A stretch of DNA of 64,000 bases from Paragonimus skrjabini miyazakii (taxonomy: Eukaryota > Platyhelminthes > Trematoda > Plagiorchiida > Troglotrematidae), in contig JTDE01001322.1 of the NCBI GenBank assembly GCA_014338405.1, forward strand, positions 5,294-69,293, given 5' to 3'. Below the pieces are notes generated by a model. It saw only the letters and a program-made list of their open reading frames with translations, was not told where the DNA came from and ran no database searches. A program made the position numbers and the translations under genes. Shown here one piece after another: positions 1-10,224 of this stretch (positions are counted from its first letter, which is position 1; every line of letters starts with the position of its first letter).

Positions 1-1883
1 GTGGCTATTGTCTGGCCACTGTCAAGCTATCCATGAAGATTACCATATTAGTTATGCATGGCCGGTCGGGAAGAAAGCCATGCTGAGTAGAAGAGAAAAG
101 ATTATTCGAGAAAAAATGCTTAAGGATGGCGCCTTTTAACAAGCGCTTCATTATCTCGCATGGGATGCTGGTGAGGCTGATCGGCCGATAACTGGCAGAG
201 GAGTGACGATCGCCTACCTTAAATATAGGTGCTACGATGGCTTCCCTGCATGGCTCTGGAAGAGTGTCGGTCCGAATTGTCGGTTTAAACATATTATGGA
301 GGGGCACCGCAAAACTAAGGGCCACTTCTTTGTGGATCCGAGGCTGGATCGTGTCTGGTCCCATTGCACCATAAAGGTTGATCTTAAGCCAAAGATCCTG
401 AACGTCGAGCATAGAGAAGTCAGCTGTTGGGAGTGGGTATTGAAACCTTCTCCCTGGAATGATCGGGTGCCAAATTGGCGGGACCACACTGTAAACTGAT
501 GAGTAGTATTCTTCGAACACTTTAGCAACCACCTAGGAGTTGGAGGAAGGTTCCCCGTCGGGAAGCCGCAGAGAAAACGCTGAGGGCTTAGTTTTTCTCT
601 GGTGACGCGTGTACTTGAAGAGAAAATTTTTATTCTCTCGAGCTACCAGTAGGATTCTTGTCTGTACCTGTTTGGTATGTTGACGGATTTCCCGCCAGTA
701 CCTGTTTCGTACAGAGCGAAAGTCTTCTAGACCACTGTGCCATTAGTTTCCATTTAGAAATTGACGGAGAAATTATCTGAAGAGAGCGACGTATGTTCCG
801 CGGAGGCACGAGAGAAGGACTTCCATAATTTGCGAGGAACAAAAGCTTCGTGAGTTTAGTGAACGGCAATCTTAAAATAGAGACATTCAGAGTTGATTGA
901 ATCAGACACAAATCTGAGTGTACTTAAAAGTGTCCTCAGTGCGCCAAAGTCTGCTTTCTGAAACTTTCTGAATAAAGTCTTTTCTACGGCATTTTGGAGC
1001 CAGTAACAAATAAAATCAAAAGTTAGTGACATATGGTCACTATGCCCTAGCGATGGTTTGATGACCACTCTATCTACCAGGTGAGCTCCGTTTGTAATAT
1101 CCAGATCAGGCTAGGGCTTCAGTCCTGGACAGTGCCTTGTAAGTAGTGCGAAGTGCTGTGTCTAGGCTTTCTCATGGATCAACGTTGCCAAGGATTTCGA
1201 AAATCCGCAGTCACAGTCCTCATGAGAGGCAGCTATATATTTGAGTTTGGGTGCGGTAAAGTCACCCATAATAAGAAGATGGGAGAAACGCCCTGTAGAC
1301 GAAAGGCGGTTTCGGGTGGCAAGAATGACCTCGTCGTCGGATGCGCTGCTTGATGGCGATCGGTAAACAGCACCGACAATAACAGTATCGCGAATACGAA
1401 GCTGAAGTTTGAACCATAGTGCGTCGCATTTATCTGGGAAGGTAAATTCCCTATGACAATTGGAACGGGGAACTTTCGGCTTAGAACGACAGCACAGCCT
1501 CTCATGCAACCAAGGCAAGAGTCCATTCGGTAGCGTGAGTATCCGGGAGCATGCAGTCTATTATCACTGATGTCTGCGGAAAGCCAGGTCTCTGTTAAAA
1601 GAATGATAGGAGGGCAAGTGTCGTGGATCATCTGCATGATTTCTGGTGGTTTGCTGAAAAGGCTCAGACAGTTGGTGTACATGCAGTTAAAGGATACTTC
1701 CTCATTCGGCTGGGTGAAAAGAGAGACAGAAAAGCGCGAGGTAGAGCTTGAGAAAACAGTTCTGGTAGTGAGGGGAGAGTGCGTGGATGGCGACATAGTT
1801 TCGTGGGTTCTCTTGGAGTGTAGCGTCCGTCTCATCACAGTCTCAGCATGTGTGGGACGCTTCGTCCGATTATGTTGGCTCAA
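1..1883 (-). pseudogene. ORF2 of a CR1/jockey-like LINE (endonuclease and start of RT), decayed
   Basis: Read on the minus strand this is the ORF2 of a non-LTR retrotransposon. The endonuclease (EEP fold) begins near 1720 with YTNCLSL, followed by LLTETWLS with its catalytic Glu. After a frameshift near 1440 it continues as VIVGAVYRSP and LLIMGDFTAP near 1260, and ends with LGHSDHMSLTFDF near 1030. The usual GDFN motif has become GDFT, so a metal-site Asn is lost. The RT N-terminus lies at 532-5, with FKVGDRHSSASYRPISLTS and STQHGFLPDRPC. The RT palm and the 3' end run off the left edge. At least two frameshifts separate the blocks, so it is a dead copy. The family call rests on motif order; the exact clade is not certain. 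Confidence 0.85.
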
Positions 1884-1889
1884 TGTTGG

Positions 1890-3107
1890 CTATCGGATGG
1901 CTTTCGCTTTTTGAATTACTGGAGGGTAGTTTGAAGTTTTGCACTCTCGAAAAGGCCGCGATCCAGCTAAGGAAAATACGGCTGGAGTGAGCCAAGTATG
2001 AGTCTTTTTGGATGCAGGAGATGACCCCAGCGGACTCATTAAGTTATAAAACTCAGGACTGAAACAATTGTCAACGGGACTTTTTTGAGATGGATTAACT
2101 GGGGGTGTAGAGGAAGAGTGGTTGTGTGTACCGCCTTTGGGAGCTCTTCCTTCAGACCCATGTAGGTCCACAGAGGGCTGATCATCCAAGGGGAAGTGGG
2201 CAGCGGTCTCTAATGTGGGCTTAGGTGCGTAGGTTGATCCATTTGGAGACACTTGTTTCCTCGTGAGAATGGAGACAAGGACTTTTATATTAACTTGAAG
2301 TTTGGGGTCAGCCTTGATGCATGACCTTTTTCTGTCGAGCTGGGAGCGCTTATGTCGTACCTGAGATGACCGATACAGTGAGGCTCGACTTAACTTAGCA
2401 TAACTTTTGTTTAGCTGCAGTGTTTTGTTCAGTACTTCCCCCGAGCCAATCCTCGCAGGTAATGTCACAAGTCCGAGTGACTTCTTGATAGTTTTGGATC
2501 GAGGTCTGCTGGCAGAAACGAAGTTAGCCAACTCTGGAAGGAATGTGGTGTTCAACGCCGCTCTGGCTTTTTCACCTAGAAAGGATGTGTTCGGAAATCG
2601 TCTCCATAAAATAAGCCTACACTCCCGGAGTGCCTTACCTCTCAAGTTCATTGAAGCTTCCTCAATTTGGCCTACAGCCAGAGACACTGTCTTACGAGCA
2701 ACCGCCACACCAGGAAGGTCGAACGCAACATACTCGTTCAGTGAGCTCAGTTAACTGAGCTCAGAATTCTGACTTTATGTAGAATAAAGCCGTTCGTGTT
2801 TCAACCGGAGCTCTTCCATATGGATTGCATTGACATTTCCAGACGTTTCGCAACTACATTTAGACGTGTGTTCTTTCTGCTCACTGGTGGTTGCGAGCAG
2901 CGGCACGGGTGCAGCCTCGGATGGAATGCAGCCTACTCGTAAAAGACAGCTCATCCAGATAAATGGCTTCTCTGAAGGGGCTAGCAGAGTGCACTGCACC
3001 TCTTTGGGAAGTAGGTGGTCACCACCTGTAGATATGGTTGTGATTGACCGGAAATTTTGTCCGCAGTCATTTAAAATGGGGTTGGAGATAGCGAGAGCCG
3101 GTTTCAT
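1890..3107 (-). pseudogene. ORF1-like region of the minus-strand LINE
   Basis: Two open blocks, 3107-2775 and 2708-1890, share one reading frame and are separated by two stop codons. They lie immediately upstream of the endonuclease ORF, as expected for ORF1 of the same element. The larger block has a basic N-terminal part (KALRECRLILWRRFP) and a long Ser/Pro/Lys-rich C-terminal half. The upstream block has a short Cys pair (KCSCE). I recognise no RNA-binding domain. The assignment to ORF1 is by position and composition only. A 22-base perfect palindrome (2742-2763) sits at the break between the two blocks. Confidence 0.5.
2742..2763. repeat. 22-base perfect palindrome
   Basis: The bases from 2742 to 2763 read the same on both strands, centred on TTAA between 2752 and 2753. 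It lies in the ORF1 relic, just where the frame carries stop codons. It may be a small fill-in duplication or chance; no function is proposed. Confidence 0.8.
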
Positions 3108-3533
3108 TTCACACCTTGGGAAATTAAATTGAACGGTCGAATTTTCTGATTGGTCGATAGATTATTCCGTGGTAAAATTAATTAATGCCAGGGCAATGGT
3201 GTAGTACGCCGGTGTGGCGCTTCAGGGCTGAAACGAATTAAAAACCGTCAGTTGGGCGCTCAAAGAGATTTTTCGAATTTTTCATGAAATATTAAAACGC
3301 ACATTACTCAACAAATATGTACAGTTTGTCGAGTATAATAGTTGTATTGCAATAAAAACAATCGGCCATACTTAAAAATTGTCCATATTTTCACTGAACC
3401 GACCACCAGCGGAGCACTGGCCTTAATAAACCCTCTTCAACTCACTATCCTACGAGTCGCTCGTGCTTACCTCCTCCGCATTACAAGGAAAAAAATAAGC
3501 ATGTAAACCCATACCCACACCAAGGGAAAAAAG
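3108..3533. other. Spacer between two divergent LINEs
   Basis: No coding frame recognised. The 5' ends of the minus-strand LINE and of the plus-strand LINE must both lie in or near this stretch, but no exact ends or target-site duplications can be drawn. Confidence 0.6.
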
Positions 3534-3860
3534 ATGTATCTATTACCAACCCCTAATCTTCGGCTTCTTCCCAACGATAACAGTCTCTCACATGACACAC
3601 CTTATAAAGCAAGACTTAACCAGAACCCCACTATCTCCACCAGAATTGCCTATCCCACACTTGACGCCCCTTTTAATGCGAACAGCCCCCACACTATGAA
3701 TTCTCACCTAAATGCAACCCGTGATCCCTTCGCCGATGACGTGCATGTAGATATGACCAATCCATTTCACCTTTATCCCTTTTTATTGCGCCACACACCG
3801 TTCAAACCTCCCCTGCCCAGTCCACCTCTCATATCCTCCAGCCCCACAACACCTTACTGA
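3534..3860 (+). pseudogene. Pro/Ser-rich open frame upstream of the plus-strand LINE ORF2
   Basis: A 108-residue ATG-initiated frame rich in Pro, Ser, Thr and Asn, ending 20 bases before the frame that carries the LINE endonuclease. No domain is recognised. Its position suggests the 3' part of ORF1 or the leader of ORF2 of the same element; this is inference from location. No Cys/His finger is visible. Confidence 0.35.
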
Positions 3861-3879
3861 CATTTCAAAATTTTCTGTC

Positions 3880-6824
3880 ATGGACTCGGATGCAGGCGAC
3901 GTTCAGTTAGTCATCGATGCGCTCACCATAACCGCATCTGACCAAGCGACGTCACCAAAGTCTCTGAATCATAAAGACCCTTCTGTTTTGAACATTTTTA
4001 AAGGTCTAAAAATAACGTTGAATAAGGAAAATGCACTAAGTTTATTGCTTTTGAATGCACGCTCACTAGTCAATAAGATGCATATTTTTAGATCTTTCAT
4101 CTTCTTATATAGTTCTTCCATTATTATGGTCACTGAATCTGGGTGTACCCCTGAGACTTCAACCACACAACTAAGTGTATTAAGTTATCATATGTTCCGT
4201 AAAATCGCGGTACAGGACGTGGCGGTGGATGTTTACTTTACTCAAGGGAGTTGTATTCTGCATCCATACTCGATGAGCCATGTCTTGATAGAATTGATGA
4301 CTCATTGTGACAGTCACTGTCAACTGAATCCTGTGAACTGCTCTTAGGATGCGTCTACAGGTCACTTAACGCCACCCTTGACGACATGATTAACCTTATC
4401 AACGGACTGAATTATGTATCAACATTGTCTATACAGCAAAAAATAATTGGAGGAGATTTCAGTATGTCCAATATCTCTTTGACCTCTTCCACAGCCCCTG
4501 CGAATCAAGCAGAGTTTCTTGCATGTGTCCGAATAAATGGTTTGCGCCAGCACGTTTTGGCACCTACCAGACTAGACGACATTTTAGATCTCATTTTTAC
4601 AGCAGGTATCTCTTCTGCTAAAGTATCCGTCCTAGAACGGTTTCCAGGAAGTGATCACAACGTGGTCAACTTGATGTTTGACCTAAAAGCTGTAAACATC
4701 TAGAACATAATATGTTATCGCCAAATAAAATTGATCGATCGGAACATGTTCGCCACTCTGTTGAGGTCCTTGGTATGGAACACTTTCTTTCTTACCTCTG
4801 ACCCTAGTATTGCAACCGAAGTGTTTAATGAACACTTCGGGTTTTGTAGGAATATTTCAGCCCCGGTAAGATCAAAACGCCGTAATGTGTGTGGTAAAGG
4901 CAGGATCCTCACTCCGAAAGAGCAATGTAAACTGAAAAGTCTGAGATCACGACACCGAAAAATGCATGATTCCTCCCTTATTATTCAAATGCATAAAATG
5001 TTTGACGCTATGGAAAATAGAACCAAAATACCCCACATAAATGAGGAAATATGCAGGCTGAACAGCAAAGAGAAGAGCTCTGAGTTGATGCCGTTGTTGG
5101 AACGCAGAAACTGTACAAGCGACCCTATTATCTCAATAGTTACACTACAGAACAAGACTACCGTAGATGATCCTGTGACAATCTGCGGGGCCTTCAATTC
5201 ACATTTTGCTGCGTCCTTCAACACTGAAGAAGATATATTGCCTCCACCTCTCCCTGTAAAAACAAACACGTTTCTATGCCGCGTTGCTGTTGATGCAGTG
5301 AAAACACGCTTATCTTCTCTGTCCAAAGGGTATTCACCCTCTTGCTCTCAAACATGGAGGGAATGACATTCCTTTCCTTTTGTTTAATATTTATACACTT
5401 TCTGTAACATTAGGCCCCTTCTCTCTCCTATGGAAAAATTCTGTAATTCAGCAAAGGTGGCTCGCGACATGACATCAACAATTATCGTCCCATTAACCAA
5501 ACTTCAGTTTGTTTTAGAGTGTTGGAAAGGATAATAAAATGTCGCATGATTGAATTCTTATTATCAAAAAAACCTTATAAACCACTCCCAGCATGGGTTC
5601 CTCAGCAACCGTTCGTGCATGACGTGCCTGCTGGAATTCTCTAATCATGCTGATTCAGGGAGTGCAATTATTATTATACTTTTGGATATGCAAAAGGTTG
5701 TTGACCGTGTGCCTCGTAAGCGCCTTCTGATCAAAATGGCATCTTTCGTTATACGTGACCCATTGTTCATCTGTTTTGCTTCATACCTTGTAGACCGCAC
5801 ACAAACAGTGAAACTAGGAGATAACAGCTCAACGCCCAGACCAGTCACCAGTGGAGTGCTTCAAGGAAGCGTCCTGGGACCGTTACTCTTTCTAATGTGT
5901 TTGAACGATATATGTGAGGTTATTAAGCATAGCAAACTATTCCTATTTGCTGATGACGTCAAGCTTGTCTACACTTTTCCTTCTGGCGATCTCACTTCTT
6001 CTTTAGGAAATATGCGGGAGGACTTCATGTTGTTAGAGCCTTGGTGTCAAATTTGGCCGATGAAATTCTCAGCCAATAAATTCACCATCGTCGCACACAG
6101 TTGTCATATATCAGAGGACTTTATAAAACTGGATGGCCATGGTATTTCAACTGCCAACTCAGTCAGCGACCTGGGTATACGTTACTCAAACTCATTTAAT
6201 TTCGCTGAACACATATCTTTCTTAATAGCTAAAACTAGACGAACGATTGGATACATTAAGCACTCATTCTTCCTTCCTGCAGCTCGACATCACCTTTATA
6301 AGTTGTGCGTACTACCCCAACTTAAGTACTGCACGTTCATATATAGACACTTACGCAAGTCTAATAGGCTAGCTCTGGAAAATTTCCAACGTGTATTCAT
6401 GAAATGTTTAGTGGGTTATCCCTCCGCTCTGAACTACAGAGAATGCCGCCAGACGCTTGAATTGAAGCCCCTTTAGCTGTGGCGTCTCAAGCTGAACCTT
6501 GCACTCATGTATAATCTAATATACGGCAATAAATTCATTGTCAACTTCGCGATTCGCTTACAAAATGGCTCAAAACACAACATCAGGAACAAGGAGTTCA
6601 CTTTAACAGCTCTTAAATCCCGTAATAAACTGCGTTCAGATTTCCCCCTAGTGAAATATACCTACATTTGGAACAAACTCCCACGTGCAGTTAGAGCCAG
6701 TAAGAATATACATCAATTAAAACGAAGCTTAGAAACTTTTCTGACATTAGGGAACGTCATGTCTATTTTCAAACTCTGCCTGCCTGAAGACGATATAATC
6801 GAAAACGGACCTAATAACATCTAA
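3880..6824 (+). pseudogene. ORF2 of a CR1/jockey-like LINE (endonuclease, RT and C-terminal domain), decayed
   Basis: Endonuclease motifs appear in two frames: LLLNARSLVNKM near 4045, then KIIGGDFSMSN near 4440, PTRLDDILDLIFT near 4565 and FPGSDHNVVNL near 4645. A linker at 4731-5366 ends in LSSLSKGYSP. The RT runs in frame from 5550, with SQHGFLSNRSCMTC, block A IIIILLDMQKVVDRVP, block B SGVLQGSVLGPLLF and block C LFADDVKLV. The catalytic Asp pair is kept. A single TAG at 6474-6476 splits the C-terminal domain, which resumes in the same frame to 6824 (YIWNKLPRAVRAS). There are frameshifts near 4350 and between 5366 and 5550, and a stop at 4701. Known biology: such proteins nick DNA and prime reverse transcription. 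This copy cannot encode an intact protein. Confidence 0.9.
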
Positions 6825-7589
6825 ACATCTGATCTCATCTAACAACACCTGAGGGTGAACCTATATCACATGATGCAAATCACACACACTTCGAACTGAT
6901 CAAAGCTATCAACTTCACCATTCGAGACATCTCTAAATTTCGAAACTTATCATTTCTCCAGCAGAATAGATCTTCTAAACAGTTACGTCTAAAACTCGCA
7001 AGTGAACGACGAAAACTGTAGCCGACACATGGTAACATCATATACACCCTCGTTTGTAGTGACCAAACCATCCTGGTACACTCTTACTCCGTACTTAATG
7101 ATTGCCAGTTGTGTACAGTTATCAACTACTATGCAATAACTGTGCACGTTAAAACTGTTTGGAAAACATATATACATAACTTAGCCTGTTCACCTCATAT
7201 GACTACATACAAATATGTTCTCCTTTCTATCCTAACAGACCACCTGACAATCTTCCCGTGTTGCTTAACATCTTTTCCATTCTACATAACGGCCGTATAT
7301 ACTAAATCGACATCGGAATTCGGCTGTAGTCATATACTAGGAAAAGCTATGAATCGATCTGTTTTCGCGTTATGCGATAACAATTGTTTGTTAGAGAAAT
7401 ATATTTTATTAACTAACACAAAATTATAAATTTTATAAAAAGGGTTTCGTCAGAAAATATCAGGCTCCATTATTCGTCATACTTCACATGATCATTTTAC
7501 GTTCTTCTGTTTATCACGTAATTTTGCTATTCATTCTTGATTCCACGATAAATTTTAACATGAGACAACATTCCAAAACGTCCGGACAA
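6825..7589. other. LINE 3' flank and unassigned DNA
   Basis: This follows the RT C-terminal domain and probably starts with the LINE 3' untranslated region. I cannot see a diagnostic tail or target-site duplication. Short open frames near 6900-7430 show no recognisable motifs. Confidence 0.5.
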
Positions 7590-7803
7590 TCAAAATCCTG
7601 TACTGGTTAGACAATTCTCGAGGTCTGTGAAATTCCGTCGATTTTGAGGAAATAACGAAGTCCACTCCAGAAGATCGACCATTTCTCGGCAAAACTTGGG
7701 ACCCTCCCATCTTCCTTCATCCTCACAAAAGTTTCCACATATTTTTCCGGAACCGTCTACATCAGATGATGGCGAAATTCTTCGACCGTTCATTTTCACC
7801 ATC
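7590..7803 (-). CDS. Possible terminal exon of an unrecognised gene
   Basis: On the minus strand a pyrimidine-rich stretch ending TTTTTCAG (AG at 7805-7804) precedes an open frame of 70 codons ending in TGA at 7590. The frame starts WMVKMNGRR when joined to the upstream exon and is rich in charged residues (GNFCEDEGRWEG). The upstream exon ends with two bases (TG) at a GTGAGT donor, and the first base here (G at 7803) completes a Trp codon in frame. The implied intron is 285 bases (8088-7804). I do not recognise the protein. Splice-site agreement and frame continuity are the only support. Confidence 0.35.
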
Positions 7804-8088
7804 CTGAAAAATCTTTCTTCTGGTATGACCTAAAACATAAGGCTAACGTTAACCTTGTGAAGCGAGAGTGGCTGTAACTATTCTGCAATTTTTACCGAAG
7901 GTTGAAAATTTTGAGAATTATCGTTTTAAAAGCGAGTTAGCCAAATGCACCTTCATAAACTTGAATTTTTCTTTATCATTATGTCCGTTTTGTTACTTTA
8001 TTTCCATAATTGGTGTAGTGGAACAGATGTGTGAACTACAATAATTCTTGATACAAAAATAACGGATGAAGTCAAGGACTGAACTCAC

Positions 8089-8430
8089 CAAAGATCGACA
8101 ATGTTCGTTAGGCGTCCAATGACGCTGGAAAGTGTTCGGATTGTTCCAAGCGTAACTGAGGACGCGAAGTAACCGAGCTGAAAGTTAATCCAACAAATAG
8201 GACGTTTTAAACTGGGTAGCAACCAGCGGCGTCGTAGGAAGAACCAGCAAGCGCGTGTAGCAGAGTTTATTCGGAAACATGTTGTGTTGTTGTTTTTACT
8301 CAAGTCAAACAAAAATGTGCAATGTGGTCTGATGCGGCAGTTACGCAGTGTTAGCAAAATGAAGTAGAAAATAATGAAAACTCTACATATTGTACATTTA
8401 ACAATTATGTGTAAGGTATGCGTTTGACGC
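8089..8430 (-). CDS. Possible internal exon encoding a membrane-like segment
   Basis: The minus-strand frame is open from a TAG near 8430 down to a splice-donor-like site, CTTTG followed by GTGAGT at 8088-8083. It contains no ATG before the first clear coding stretch, so its 5' boundary is unknown and an acceptor should lie within about 8360-8430. The sequence includes the basic run FFLRRRWLLPSLKRP followed by hydrophobic CWINFQLGYFASSVTLG, which could be a transmembrane segment after a positive cytosolic loop. It joins in frame to the candidate exon at 7803-7590. No family is recognised. Confidence 0.35.
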
Positions 8431-9439
8431 TACAATGTTTAGACTGATCGCGCTTATCTGAGTGTGTTTCTCACAGATGAGTTGAGAAGCATGACATCAT
8501 TATTATTACATTGTTTAGAAAAATGTCTTTTTCTTTGTTCGATAAAAGCTTCTTCCGCAGTCAATTTGGCGTTCTGGAAATGCTTCCATCAAAATTTTCA
8601 TAGTGGAATACATATACCCGCTGTGCAGAAACGCTCAGTTCCGCGTGGTTTGGGAGATACGATTGAGTTCGCAATTTTCGGCCACGTTTTAGAGCGTACG
8701 TGCACTAAACAAACGCTTTCACAGGTTTTCATAATGAATACCAGGTGCGAAATGAGAATACCAATAATTGCTGGAGACCGAAGGTATATTAAACGATAAT
8801 TACAATTGGTCTCAGTTAGCACTGACAACACCCATACACTGGGCGTCTGGAAATCCGGCCGTCGAGTGCGCGAGCAGGCCGGAAGATTGTATATGGCGCC
8901 TGTGGCGCGCATAGGCCGACAAGCATGCAACCAAACAAACGCGATCGCATGCACCAAGCAGACGTCGGGCAAAGATCTTTAGGATCCTATGTACAGTGTG
9001 AACCAAGATTTTGAGAAGGATTTTACACACCCTACAGCAGGCGGACTGGGGTTATCTGCAGACACTACACGGTCCTCTTTCAGCAAGGTTATGTGAACAC
9101 AACTCTTCGATCAACGTGAAGACTAACTGTGGACAAGCACCCTTGGCATGCTCTAGGTCATACTTCATCAGCTTACAGTTGATACTGTAATCCTTAGACG
9201 CTGTAAGTGGAGGAGTACTAATGCCGGCAGTTCTTAGCAGGCTCCTACTCGAGTGTCCTGTCCTACAGCATTGAAACGAATGGGGGCAGAAAGGTTTGCA
9301 GTAGTCGCAAGACGGTGTTCGTGTTGCAAATTTCGATCAAACCAGGACGTGAGTACTCGTACGGAAACGGAAAGCAAAAGAGGAAAGCGTGGGTGCACAC
9401 ACAAATGGTAAACTTACCAGGCAAGCATAGATACATGGA
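8431..9439. other. Unassigned DNA with a GC-richer block
   Basis: A 111-codon plus-strand frame (8464-8799) follows an acceptor-like TTTCTCACAG but shows no recognisable domain. From about 8830 to 9400 the sequence is visibly richer in G and C than its surroundings, which suggests an old insertion. No coding motif or repeat partner was found inside the window for this block. Confidence 0.5.
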
Positions 9440-9835
9440 CATGCATAAAAACGTGCGTACGCAAGTCGATGCTCACTTATCTGACGGATAATGACCAATT
9501 ATGATGCTTAGTATTTCTCCGACGGAAACATCGATTCTCACTTGTACCATTTCGGCTTCAACCCTACAATCTTCTTGTCACGGACGTTTATGATTCTGAT
9601 GACTGGTGGTCTGTTCTCGCCGGCTGCAGACCTCACCGATGGACATCAGTATGTTTTCTAAGTTTTTGCCAGAATTGAAGAGGATCAATGCAATATATCT
9701 TGAACGCTCCAAATACACGTTTATCCTGGTTTCTTCCGTGTCCTCCTCCTCAACATTTATCATACCATAAGTGAACTAGACGGATCAGCTACTAGAGTGA
9801 ACGCATACTACATACTTGGGCGATAATAATAGATT
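9440..9835 (+). repeat. Dispersed repeat R, copy 1
   Basis: This segment matches the reverse complement of about 15765-15400. Shared blocks include TTTATGATTCTGATGACTG-like sequence near 9590, a CGCCGGCTGCAG block near 9620 and AAATACACGTTTATCCTG near 9712. It ends with a single partial unit of the 67-bp repeat (GTGAACTAGACGGATCAGC near 9771). In both copies one frame reads FSPAA(E/D)LTD, so some of it may once have been coding. The family is not recognised. It may be the end of a transposon whose other copy abuts the inverted 67-bp arrays. Confidence 0.7.
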
Positions 9836-10195
9836 ACTAATGAGTAGTTGGGGATTTGGTTAATTTCAAGTTGAACATCACCCACAATTGATCGCAGCTG
9901 TCGCATCCCCATAGACGTTCCAGTCGGTCCCTTACGAAAATAACCACTAGACTCGAGTTTCGTCCTCATTTGAGCCCGTCAGTAGTGCATATCATCGCCA
10001 CTGCCAGGACTTGAACCACGGACACGCTGTTCATGAGGCAACCGTGTTTACCACTGCGCCATTGACCTCAGGTTAGGCACGACCGAATTATCATATGTGA
10101 ACGCTCAACCGCTCTCACTTGTGAGTAATGATCAGGTTGCCCGATCGTCTCGAAATGGAGAAACAGTTACTGTCTGTTAACTTCAATTTCGTCTA
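9832..10195 (-). mobile_element. tRNA-derived SINE (family 1), left arm of a head-to-head pair
   Basis: On the minus strand the order is: a 5' unit of about 130 bases, a tRNA-like promoter (box A TGGCGCAGTGG at 10061-10051, box B GGTTCAAGTCC at 10017-10007), a hammerhead-like module (9989-9945), and a tail of about 110 bases ending near 9832. Such SINEs are transcribed by RNA polymerase III and moved by LINE proteins; this is family knowledge. It is nearly identical to the right arm across the tRNA-like part. The tail matches those near 51300-51435 and 57815-57915, which confirms a dispersed family. Confidence 0.85.
9945..9989 (-). ncRNA. Hammerhead ribozyme in the left SINE arm, probably weakened
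   Basis: Read on the minus strand: stem I CACTA pairs with TAGTG at the far end, and the core GAAA and the CTCGAGTC segment are present. The first core block is CTGACGG instead of CTGACGA, so the invariant A9 is changed to G. Stem II (GCTC to GAGGAC) also pairs less well than in the right arm. The self-cleavage activity is probably reduced or lost. Confidence 0.65.
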
Positions 10196-10224
10196 GCATG
10201 TTTAATGAGATCGGAGATCTCGAC

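Noticed and set aside
203..499. Plus-strand open frame overlapping the LINE RT
   Set aside because: The opposite strand carries clear RT motifs; this is a shadow frame.
1570..1914. Plus-strand 114-codon frame
   Set aside because: It overlaps the LINE endonuclease on the minus strand and has no motifs of its own.
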